Shown in pieces: positions 1 to 6,280 of a stretch of 8,467 bases of DNA. The notes under the pieces are model-generated. The model ran no database searches and was not told the DNA's origin. It was given only the letters and a program-made list of their open reading frames with translations. Every line of letters starts with the position of its first letter. Position 1 is the first letter of the stretch. Source of the DNA: CAYPKW01 sp964411425 (GTDB lineage Bacteria > Pseudomonadota > Alphaproteobacteria > Dongiales > Dongiaceae); the NCBI GenBank assembly GCA_964411425.1, contig CAYPKW010000096.1, positions 1 to 8,467 on the forward strand, given 5' to 3'. The position numbers and the translations under genes were made by a program.

Positions 1-143
1 AGCGACTGGATAACCGGACGCAGACCTCGTGTGCGACCGCTTGATTAGCGTATCCGCAGGCGGTTCGTACTGCCGAACATTGGTGTGCGAACGTACCGAT
101 GAGGGACTTCGCTTCGCAGCCCCGGTCATCGCTTCTCGGCGCC

Positions 144-1034
144 CTACCGGCTGCGGCGCTGGGTATCCAAGAATGCGGTCACCCGCGTAAGATACGCCTC
201 GGGATCCTCGTACATCGCCATGTGCGAGCAGTTGGGAAAGACGGTGATTTTGGAGTTCGGCAGCACGTTGCGCATGCGCATGGAGCAGGCCGGCGTCAGC
301 TCGTCGTGATGGCCGCACATGATCAGCGTTGGCACGGCGATCTTGTGCATGTCGGGAATGCGGTTCCAGTTCTTGAGGTTGCCGACATAGAGGAACTCGT
401 TCGGACCCTGCATGGTGCCGTAGATATCCATGTTGAGCTTCTTGAACGCGTCGGCCACCGTCTTCGGCCAAACGTCATTTCGAAACACGTGACGGTAGTT
501 GAGGATCGTGATGGCGGCCTGATAGGCGGGATGATTCAGATTACCCGTTGCCTCGAAGCGCTGCATCATCGCGACGGTTTCCGGCCCGAGCGCGGCGCGA
601 TGGCGGTCCAGTTGCTCGACCAGATGCGGCATGTCCCCGCAGGTGTTGGAGAGGATCAGCGACTTCAGGCCCTTCTGATACTTCAGCGAGTACTCGATGC
701 TGAGCCAGCCGCCCCAGCTATGGCCGAGCAGATGGACCCTGCCGAGATTGAGGGTCTTGCGAACCGTCTCGACCTCCTCGACATAGCGGCCGATGGTCCA
801 CAGCGACTTGTCCTTGGGCCGGTCGGACGCGCCGGTGCCGAGTTGATCGTAGGTGACGACGCGATAGCCGGCGTCGACCAGCGGCAGCAGCGGATCGCGC
901 AGGTAGTTGCAGGGAATTCCGGGGCCACCATTCAATAGGAACAGCGTCTCGTCGCTGTCGCCATAGCTGTAGGTGACGACCTTGTAGCGGCCGATGTTGA
1001 CTTTCCTCGTCTCCGGCTTGTGGGTCTTCGCCAT
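144..1034 (-). CDS. Proline iminopeptidase-family (S33) alpha/beta hydrolase
   Basis: A 296-residue cytoplasmic alpha/beta hydrolase with no signal peptide or membrane segment. The whole S33 layout is visible: an oxyanion-type NGGPG at residues 35-39, YDQLGTGASDRP at 62-73, the nucleophile elbow GHSWGG with Ser106, the acid Asp244 in GHHDELTP, and His271 in NCSHMAMYEDPEAY. Length and motif order match the proline iminopeptidase/tricorn-factor family, which releases N-terminal residues (often proline) from short peptides. The same family also includes amino-acid amidases, so the substrate is open. The motif is usually HGGPG; here Asn replaces His. The ATG lies two bases after the stop of the C69 gene and has no clear Shine-Dalgarno, so translation is probably coupled. 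The frame stays open further upstream to 1451, but that part is antisense-like noise inside the C69 gene and overlaps it by over 400 bases. It is the last gene of the operon. Confidence 0.93.
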   Translation of the reverse strand: MAKTHKPETRKVNIGRYKVVTYSYGDSDETLFLLNGGPGIPCNYLRDPLLPLVDAGYRVVTYDQLGTGASDRPKDKSLWTIGRYVEEVETVRKTLNLGRVHLLGHSWGGWLSIEYSLKYQKGLKSLILSNTCGDMPHLVEQLDRHRAALGPETVAMMQRFEATGNLNHPAYQAAITILNYRHVFRNDVWPKTVADAFKKLNMDIYGTMQGPNEFLYVGNLKNWNRIPDMHKIAVPTLIMCGHHDELTPACSMRMRNVLPNSKITVFPNCSHMAMYEDPEAYLTRVTAFLDTQRRSR

Positions 1035-1036
1035 GC

Positions 1037-2320
1037 TTACGGCACCCAGGGCATGGACGCGGCGCGGTCGAAACGGTCCCACAGGCCGGCGGAGCCCGCG
1101 TGCTGGAACGTGAAATTGCGGCGATCGAGATCGGCGATCCAGCGGTTGGTCGCTTCCGCGGCCTGGCGCCAGCACTCCGCCATGAATTCGATCTTCTGCT
1201 TCGCCGGCGCGGCGATCAGATGACGTCTCTCGACGAAGAAGCCGTCCTCCAATGCCTCGAAGCTTGCGCGGATGTCGGCGCCGAGCGTGTGGAAGGCGGC
1301 CATGGCGCGACGATGCAGATGCTCGTGCTTCCACCACAACGAGCCGTCGGTGTAGATCTCGCGCGGCAGCGGTCCGGTATCCGGCATCGGCACGCCGAAG
1401 AAGACCGGCTTGAGCACGGAGACGCAGGTGCCCGACGTGGCCGTCACCCATGCCATGGCGCCCTCCGGCGCCGCCTCCATGATCATGGCGCCGCAGGCCT
1501 GCCAGACGCGGTTGGGATGCGGGCCGGCATGCATGCAGATGTTCGTGCAGAGATCGCCCTCTGCGGGGTCATAGCCCTCCGGATGCTGGCGCAAGAGGTC
1601 GGCCATGGTACGCAAGGAAATCTTGCCTTCGCGCTGCTTCAGCCACTCGTAGGCAACCTTCTGGCGGGCGACGCCGCTCGCCGCCTTGCTGTTGTCGGCA
1701 TAAGTAGCGCCAAAGTCCGTTCGGCCGTTGCCGTTCTGCGGCAGCGCGCAGCGCTCCCAGTCCTTACCGATGGTGAGTGCGTTGGAGATCGCGCCGACGC
1801 TTTCGACCTTGCGCGCGGCCCACTGGCGGCCTGCGGATTCGATGATGTAGGCGGACTTCTTATCCGATACCAGATAGCTGGAATCGAAATGCGAGTTGCC
1901 GCGCAGCTCGCAATTGCCGCCCTGGCCGTGCGCCGCCAGCACCTCGCCGAACACCTGCAGCGCCTCCTCGCAGGTCTTCGCGCGCTCCAGCATCAGGCGC
2001 AGCAGGTCGCCGGTGATGAGGCCGTCGCCCTTCTCCTCGACGTTGCTGAAGATCGCCTCATTGCCGACGGCGACGCCATGCTCGTTGACGCCGATCTCGC
2101 CGCCCCAGGTCCAGTGGGATTTGTCGATGATGATCTCATGCGTCTCGCCCGCCTGCGGGATGACGATGTGGCTGGTGCGCACCATCGCGCCCTCCGGATA
2201 GGCGCGGCGCGGCAGCCGCAGCACGGCCTGCGCCTCGTTGATCTCGCAGTCGGCGTTCTTGGCCGCGAGCGTAGTCTTCGTGAGCGTCGCACTCGGCAGG
2301 GCTACGAAACTGTCGCACAT
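1037..2320 (-). CDS. C69/secernin-type N-terminal-nucleophile dipeptidase or amidohydrolase
   Basis: A 427-residue protein beginning MCDSFVALPSAT. Removal of the initiator Met would expose Cys2, the expected catalytic nucleophile of Ntn hydrolases in the C69 dipeptidase/secernin and acyl-transferase-like group. Other family landmarks are KNADCEINEAQ (residues 21-31), GVNEHGVAVGNEAI (77-90), SSYLVSD (147-153) and ESAGRQWAARKV (161-172). No signal peptide is present, so it should act in the cytoplasm on amide bonds, most likely in dipeptides delivered by the importer encoded just upstream. Related enzymes cleave acyl-amide or beta-lactam side chains, so a non-peptide amide is possible. The start is fixed by the need for Cys at position 2 and by a strong AGGAGG six bases upstream. 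It begins 27 nt after the second ATPase gene and ends two bases before the S33 hydrolase gene. Family assignment is firm; the substrate is inferred. Confidence 0.9.
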   Translation of the reverse strand: MCDSFVALPSATLTKTTLAAKNADCEINEAQAVLRLPRRAYPEGAMVRTSHIVIPQAGETHEIIIDKSHWTWGGEIGVNEHGVAVGNEAIFSNVEEKGDGLITGDLLRLMLERAKTCEEALQVFGEVLAAHGQGGNCELRGNSHFDSSYLVSDKKSAYIIESAGRQWAARKVESVGAISNALTIGKDWERCALPQNGNGRTDFGATYADNSKAASGVARQKVAYEWLKQREGKISLRTMADLLRQHPEGYDPAEGDLCTNICMHAGPHPNRVWQACGAMIMEAAPEGAMAWVTATSGTCVSVLKPVFFGVPMPDTGPLPREIYTDGSLWWKHEHLHRRAMAAFHTLGADIRASFEALEDGFFVERRHLIAAPAKQKIEFMAECWRQAAEATNRWIADLDRRNFTFQHAGSAGLWDRFDRAASMPWVP

Positions 2321-2326
2321 AATGCA

Positions 2327-2332
2327 CCTCCT
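2327..2332 (-). promoter_or_regulatory. Strong Shine-Dalgarno for the C69 hydrolase
   Basis: The minus strand reads AGGAGGTG with the AGGAGG core six bases before the ATG at 2320. It is the best ribosome binding site among the operon genes downstream of the binding protein. It decides the start, placing Cys at residue 2, and suggests that this enzyme is translated independently of the ATPase gene before it. Confidence 0.8.
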
Positions 2333-2347
2333 GATTGCCTCGGCATT

Positions 2348-3340
2348 TCAGCCGGGAAAGTGACAGGCCGCAAGATGGCCCGGGGCGATGGTCGCCACCG
2401 GCGGATCGACGCGGCGGCAGATGTCCTGCGCCTTCGGGCAGCGCGGATGGAAGCGGCAGCCGCTGGGGATGTCCAGCGGGCTGGGGATGTCGCCCTTGAG
2501 CACGGCGGCACGGTGGCGGCGCTCGGGGATCAGGCGCGGTACGGCCTTCAGCAGGCTTTGGGTGTAGGGATGGTGCGGGCGTCCGAAGATCGCCGCTGTG
2601 GCGCCGATCTCGACGATGCGGCCGAGATACATGACGGCGACGCGGTCGGACATGTTGCGCACGACCGACAGGTCGTGCGCCACCAGCAGCATGCCGACAC
2701 CCGCATGGTCCTTCAGGTCCTTCAGCAGATTGAGGATCTGGGCCTGAATGGAGACGTCGAGCGCGGCGACCGGCTCATCCAGCACAATGAAGGACGGCTT
2801 CACGGCCAGCGCGCGGGAGAGACCGACGCGCTGGCGTTGGCCGCCGCTGAGCGTGCGCGGCAGCCGTCCGGCCACGCTCTCGGGCAGTCCGACCTCGCGC
2901 AGCAGCCGCGCCACCTCGGCCGGCGCGCCGGCGCCATCGCAGAGCCGATGGAACAGCAACACCTCCGTGAGTGCCGCGCCGACGGTCTTGCGCGGATTGA
3001 GCGACGAGTACGGATCCTGGAACACCATCTGGATCTGCCGGCAGAGCCCGTCGTCGCCGAGCCGCGGATAGCTGGCGAGCGCGCGTCCTTTGAGCCGGAT
3101 GTTGCCGGCGGTCGGCTCGTAGACGCGCACGAGCGCACGGGCGAGCGTCGTCTTGCCGCCGCCGCTCTCGCCGACCAGGCCCAGGGTCTCGCGCTCGCCG
3201 ATCGCCAAGTCGACTCCGTCGACCGCCCGCACGACCTGCCGCGGCGCACGGCCGACGACATCGATCCAGGAGCGGTGCACGGGAAAGTGGACGGCCACGC
3301 CGGCCATGTCGATCAGGGCAGCATTGTTGCCGTTGATCAT
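2348..3340 (-). CDS. Peptide ABC transporter ATP-binding protein (DppF/OppF type)
   Basis: A 330-residue ABC ATPase on the cytoplasmic face of the peptide importer, pairing with the product of 3337-4365 to power uptake. Visible motifs are Walker A GESGGGKTT (residues 57-65), Q-loop FQDP (107-110), signature LSGGQRQR (164-171), Walker B FIVLDEP (184-190), D-loop ALD, and switch His222 in AHDLS. The C-terminal oligopeptide/dipeptide extension begins near HHPYTQSLL and holds four cysteines, C295, C301, C308 and C326, the pattern associated with an iron-sulfur site in Dpp/Opp ATPases. The order (second ATPase) and the N-terminal region leading to VVRAVDGVDLAIGERETLGLVGESG fit the F-type rather than the D-type subunit. 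The ATG overlaps the TGA of the preceding ATPase gene by four bases (ATGA), so translation is coupled. All catalytic residues are intact. Dpp versus Opp naming cannot be settled from sequence alone. Confidence 0.96.
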   Translation of the reverse strand: MINGNNAALIDMAGVAVHFPVHRSWIDVVGRAPRQVVRAVDGVDLAIGERETLGLVGESGGGKTTLARALVRVYEPTAGNIRLKGRALASYPRLGDDGLCRQIQMVFQDPYSSLNPRKTVGAALTEVLLFHRLCDGAGAPAEVARLLREVGLPESVAGRLPRTLSGGQRQRVGLSRALAVKPSFIVLDEPVAALDVSIQAQILNLLKDLKDHAGVGMLLVAHDLSVVRNMSDRVAVMYLGRIVEIGATAAIFGRPHHPYTQSLLKAVPRLIPERRHRAAVLKGDIPSPLDIPSGCRFHPRCPKAQDICRRVDPPVATIAPGHLAACHFPG

Positions 3341-4365
3341 GCCGCGGCCCTTGCGATGCGCTCGGGATGGAGACAGGCGCTGTGATGATCGGATTCGACC
3401 GGAGCAAGACGGACCGGCGTCGTCGTGCAGTCGGCCGAGGCAAAGCGGCAGCGCGGCGCGAACGGACAGCCCGGCCCCAGCTGCGCCAGGTCGGGCGGCT
3501 GGCCGGGGATTGGCGTCAGGCGGTTAGTGCTGGCGGCGACATTCGGGATCGAGCCCAGCAGGCCCAGCGTGTAGGGATGGCGCGGCGCCCTGAAGATCGA
3601 TCTCGTCGGCGCCGTCTCGACGATTCGGCCGGCATACATGACGGCGATGCGGTCGCAGGTCTCCGCCACGACAGCCAAATCGTGCGAGACCAGAACCAGC
3701 GTCATGCCCGTGTGCTCCTGCAGTTCGATCAGCAGCGCCAGGATCTGGTCCTGGATGGTGACGTCGAGGGCCGTCGTCGGCTCGTCGGCGAACAGCAGCT
3801 TGGGCGAGCCGGCCATGGCCATGGCAATGACGGCGCGCTGGAGCATGCCGCCCGACCACTGGAACGGATACTCGTCGAAACGTCGCTTCGGGCTGGGGAT
3901 TCCGACTTGGACGAGGAGTTCGATGCCCTTGGCGCGCGCGTCCGCCGCCGACAGGCCGCCATGGATCCGCAGGCCCTCGGTGATCTGGTCGCCGATCGGC
4001 CAGACCGGGTTGAGGCTGGTCATCGGATTCTGGAAGACCATGCGCAACTCGGTGCCGCGCAGCCGGCGCATCTCCGCCTTGCTCATCCGCAGCAGGTCGC
4101 GGCCCTCATACTCGACCGCGCCGGTGACATGGGGATCGGCCGAGGCCGGGAGCAGCCGCAGGATGCTGCGGCAAAGCACCGACTTGCCGCTGCCGGACTC
4201 GCCGACGATACCGAGGATGGCACCGCGCCGAATCGCCAGATGGATGTCGTCGTTGGCGCGGATGCGCGTGTGCCGGCCGCGGAATTCGGTCGTCAGGCCG
4301 CGGATGACCAGGATGTCGTCGGCGGACGCGGCTTGCATCGGAGTGGTGACCGCAGCGGCGTCCAT
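3337..4365 (-). CDS. Peptide ABC transporter ATP-binding protein (DppD/OppD type)
   Basis: A 342-residue ABC ATPase, partner of the DppF-type subunit. Motifs in order: Walker A GESGSGKS (residues 55-62), Q-loop FQNP (111-114), signature WSGGMLQR (170-177), Walker B LLFADEP (190-196), D-loop TALD, and switch His228 in SHDL. The C-terminal domain has RHPYTLGLLGSIP followed by four cysteines, C300, C306, C313 and C331. Family members usually read FSGGMRQR at the signature, so Trp170 and Leu175 are departures, though the core SGG and Q are kept. The start at 4365 lies four bases after the TAG of the permease gene and has only a weak ribosome site. An in-frame ATG at residue 10 (4338) is possible, since the first ten residues are not conserved in the family. 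All catalytic residues are present and the subunit looks functional. Confidence 0.95.
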   Translation of the reverse strand: MDAAAVTTPMQAASADDILVIRGLTTEFRGRHTRIRANDDIHLAIRRGAILGIVGESGSGKSVLCRSILRLLPASADPHVTGAVEYEGRDLLRMSKAEMRRLRGTELRMVFQNPMTSLNPVWPIGDQITEGLRIHGGLSAADARAKGIELLVQVGIPSPKRRFDEYPFQWSGGMLQRAVIAMAMAGSPKLLFADEPTTALDVTIQDQILALLIELQEHTGMTLVLVSHDLAVVAETCDRIAVMYAGRIVETAPTRSIFRAPRHPYTLGLLGSIPNVAASTNRLTPIPGQPPDLAQLGPGCPFAPRCRFASADCTTTPVRLAPVESDHHSACLHPERIARAAA

Positions 4366-4369
4366 CGCT

Positions 4370-5245
4370 CTACATCAAGCCTCGCCGGCTCTGGCCGAAG
4401 CGCTGCGCCAAACCGTCGCCAATCAGGCTGAGCGCCATGCCGGTGACGACGATGGCGAGCGCCGGCATGGTCGTCACCCACCAGGCCTGGCGCATGTAGT
4501 CCTTGCTTTCGGCGATCATAGCGCCCCATTCCGGCTCCGGCGGCGCGATACCGAGGCCGAGGAACGACAGTCCGGAGACGAGCAGGATGTTGAGCACGAA
4601 ATCGGACATGGAGAACACGATCGACGAGGTGATGATGTTGGGCAGCGCATGGCCGAAGACAATGCGCCACGGCCCGAACCCCAGCACGCGCGCCGCCAGG
4701 ATGTAGTCCTTGTTGCGCTCGACCAGCATCTCCGCTCGGGCGAGCCGCGCATACAGCGTCCAGCCGACGAGGAACACGGCGATGTAGATGCTGTGCGCGC
4801 CGGGGCCCAGAATGGCGATGATGACGATGATCAGAACCAGGAACGGAAAGGCGATGGCGACATCGAGGATACGCATCAGCAACATGTCGAACTTGCCGCC
4901 GACATAGCCGGAGACGGCGCCGAGGATGACGCCGTAGAACATCGGCACGACGGTCGTGATGAAGCCGATCTGAAGATCGATGCGGATGCCGAAGAGAACG
5001 CGCGTCAGGATGTCGCGGCCATTCATGTCGGTTCCGAACGGATGCGACCACGACGGCGGCAGGAGCAGCTTGTTATAGTCCTGATAGTAGGGATCGTAGG
5101 GCGTCAGCCACGGCGCGAACAGGCCGGCCAGCACGATCGCCAGCATCAGCCCACCGCCGATCTTGAGGCTTGCCGACCATCCTTGGATCTCGCGCCGCAG
5201 GCGTTTCGGCAGCGGCAGCGATCCCAGGATTTCGGCCGTTGCCAT
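4370..5245 (-). CDS. Peptide ABC transporter permease (DppC/OppC type)
   Basis: A 291-residue inner-membrane permease. After a basic N-terminal segment (KRLRREIQ) comes the first membrane helix (about 28-46), then the DppC-type signature HPFGTDMNGRDILTRVLFG (68-86), which marks this subunit rather than DppB. Further hydrophobic helices lie at about 95-115, 124-147, 151-167, 204-232 and 256-276. The EAA coupling loop, which contacts the ATPases, is DYILAARVLGFGPWRIVFGH (180-199), and GLSFLGLGIAPPEPEWGAMI (225-244) is another family hallmark. Length and topology are normal. It starts three bases after the stop of the DppB-type gene with only a weak ribosome site, so it is probably translationally coupled, and it ends four bases before the DppD-type start. 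It should form the heterodimeric channel with the product of 5249-6184. Confidence 0.96.
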   Translation of the reverse strand: MATAEILGSLPLPKRLRREIQGWSASLKIGGGLMLAIVLAGLFAPWLTPYDPYYQDYNKLLLPPSWSHPFGTDMNGRDILTRVLFGIRIDLQIGFITTVVPMFYGVILGAVSGYVGGKFDMLLMRILDVAIAFPFLVLIIVIIAILGPGAHSIYIAVFLVGWTLYARLARAEMLVERNKDYILAARVLGFGPWRIVFGHALPNIITSSIVFSMSDFVLNILLVSGLSFLGLGIAPPEPEWGAMIAESKDYMRQAWWVTTMPALAIVVTGMALSLIGDGLAQRFGQSRRGLM

Positions 5246-5248
5246 GGG

Positions 5249-6184
5249 CTAGGTCCGCGCCACGCGCCGATCGATCGCTATGTAGGCGAGATCGGCGAGG
5301 AGATTGACGCCCATGACAATGACCGCGAAGACGAGCGACAGGCTCTGCACGGTCGGATAGTCGCGGAAGCTGACCGAGCGCACCAGTTGCGACCCGAGAC
5401 CATGAATCGTGAAAACCGATTCGACGATGACCGCGCCCGACAGCAAGAAGCCGACATTGACCGCCAACACCGTGATGACGGGGATCGCCGCGTTGCGCAG
5501 CACATGCTTGCACAGGATGCGGGCGGGACTCAGTCCCTTGGCCCGCGCGACTTCGATGTAGTCGGCCTCCAGCACCTCCAGGATCGAGGAGCGCAGCGAT
5601 TGGATCAGGACCGGCGCCAGGAACAGGGCCAACGTCAGCGCCGGCAAGAACAGATGATAGAGGTGCCCGAGCTGGCCCTCGCCGAAGCCGCGGATCGGAA
5701 ACCAGCCCAGCCGCAGGCCGAAGAACACCATCAGCAGCAGGCCGATCCAGAATGGCGGCATGGCGAATCCGACCATCCCGATCAATCGGACTCCGTGGTC
5801 GGGCAGATGGTCGCGGTGCACCGCCGCCCACATGGCCAGCGGTACGGCCATCAGCACCGAAAGAACGGCGCTATAAGCCAGTAGATAAAGCGAAACGACG
5901 AGGCCGTCGGCAACCAGCGTCGAAATCGGCGCCTTCTGCACCAACGAGCGCCCGAAATTGCCCTGCAGGGCGTTGCCAACAAAGGACAGGTACTGCTCCC
6001 ACAGAGGCCGATCGAGACCGAGCTCCGTGTGCAGTTTGGCGAGGGTTTCCGGCGTCGCCCGACCCATGAGCATGATCTGGATGGGATCGCCGGGAACGAG
6101 ATGAATGCCGAGAAAGCTCACCAGCGACACGCCGATGAGTACGGGAATCATTTGAACGAGGCGACTGATGATGAAGCGAAGCAC
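5249..6184 (-). CDS. Peptide ABC transporter permease (DppB/OppB type), GTG start
   Basis: A 311-residue inner-membrane permease and partner of the DppC-type subunit. The N-terminus MLRFIISRLVQMIPVLIGVSLVSF is typical of DppB, with the first helix at about 11-30 followed by HLVPGDP. Other helices lie near 96-121, 134-155, 176-195, 233-255 and 281-303. GNFGRS (75-80) and the EAA loop DYIEVARAKGLSPARILCKH (208-227) are family features, as is the C-terminal DRRV. The start is a GTG (read as Met). The alternative ATG at residue 12 would cut away the conserved RFIISRLVQ segment that leads into helix 1, so GTG is preferred. The upstream GCGGGGGCAC is a poor ribosome site. It lies 96 nt after the binding-protein stop, across two stem-loops, and is therefore likely made at a lower level than the binding protein. 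Confidence 0.95.
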   Translation of the reverse strand: MLRFIISRLVQMIPVLIGVSLVSFLGIHLVPGDPIQIMLMGRATPETLAKLHTELGLDRPLWEQYLSFVGNALQGNFGRSLVQKAPISTLVADGLVVSLYLLAYSAVLSVLMAVPLAMWAAVHRDHLPDHGVRLIGMVGFAMPPFWIGLLLMVFFGLRLGWFPIRGFGEGQLGHLYHLFLPALTLALFLAPVLIQSLRSSILEVLEADYIEVARAKGLSPARILCKHVLRNAAIPVITVLAVNVGFLLSGAVIVESVFTIHGLGSQLVRSVSFRDYPTVQSLSLVFAVIVMGVNLLADLAYIAIDRRVART

Positions 6185-6231
6185 GGTGCCCCCGCGCTAC
6201 CTGGTGATGCTGATGACCACGTCCCGATCGA

Positions 6232-6260
6232 GCAGGGGCGGGTGATCGACCCGCCCCTGC
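6232..6260 (-). promoter_or_regulatory. Perfect 12-bp stem-loop between binding-protein and permease genes
   Basis: GCAGGGGCGGGT (6232-6243) pairs perfectly with ACCCGCCCCTGC (6249-6260) around a 5-nt loop, giving a very GC-rich stem. In transcript direction it lies about 20 nt after the binding-protein stop. No T-run follows on the minus strand, so it is not a textbook intrinsic terminator. A stable hairpin here is known in other binding-protein operons to protect the upstream message from 3' exonucleases or to cause partial termination, so that the soluble receptor outnumbers the membrane subunits. The structure is seen in the sequence; that role is inferred. Confidence 0.75.
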
Positions 6261-6280
6261 ATCGCCGGCGCAACGGCGAT
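6261..6280 (-). promoter_or_regulatory. Second, shorter stem-loop abutting the binding-protein stop codon
   Basis: ATCGCCG (6261-6267) and CGGCGAT (6274-6280) form a perfect 7-bp stem with a 6-nt loop. It starts at the base right after the TAG stop (6281-6283) and touches the larger hairpin with no spacer. Together they fill 6232-6280. A terminating ribosome would cover part of it, so its folding may depend on translation ending. It has no T-run of its own. Confidence 0.55.

Noticed and set aside
63..78. Small hairpin GTTCG/CGAAC downstream of the last operon gene as a terminator
   Set aside because: It has only a 5-bp stem, no T-run, and lies about 65 nt past the stop. The 1-143 stretch shows nothing else I can support.
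1035..1451. N-terminal extension of the S33 hydrolase frame to 1451
   Set aside because: The added 139 residues are Arg-rich noise overlapping the C69 gene, and the family homology begins at the Met at 1034.
1100..3385. Long plus-strand open frame (761 codons) opposite the C69 and ATPase genes
   Set aside because: It is antisense to well-identified genes, has low-complexity composition rich in Arg, Ala, Asp and His, and shows no domain. This is typical of stop-free antisense frames in high-GC DNA.
3809..3835. Short ATGGCC-type repeats inside the D-type ATPase gene
   Set aside because: They simply encode the AMAMA stretch after the signature motif and are part of the coding sequence.
3638..5884. 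Long plus-strand open frame (748 codons) opposite the ATPase and permease genes
   Set aside because: Its highly charged Gln/Asp/His/Arg-rich product mirrors the hydrophobic permease codons on the other strand. No family motif or ribosome site was seen.
6232..6260. Intrinsic transcription terminator
   Set aside because: The stem is strong, but no T-run follows it on the minus strand and the operon genes continue beyond, so full termination is not supported.
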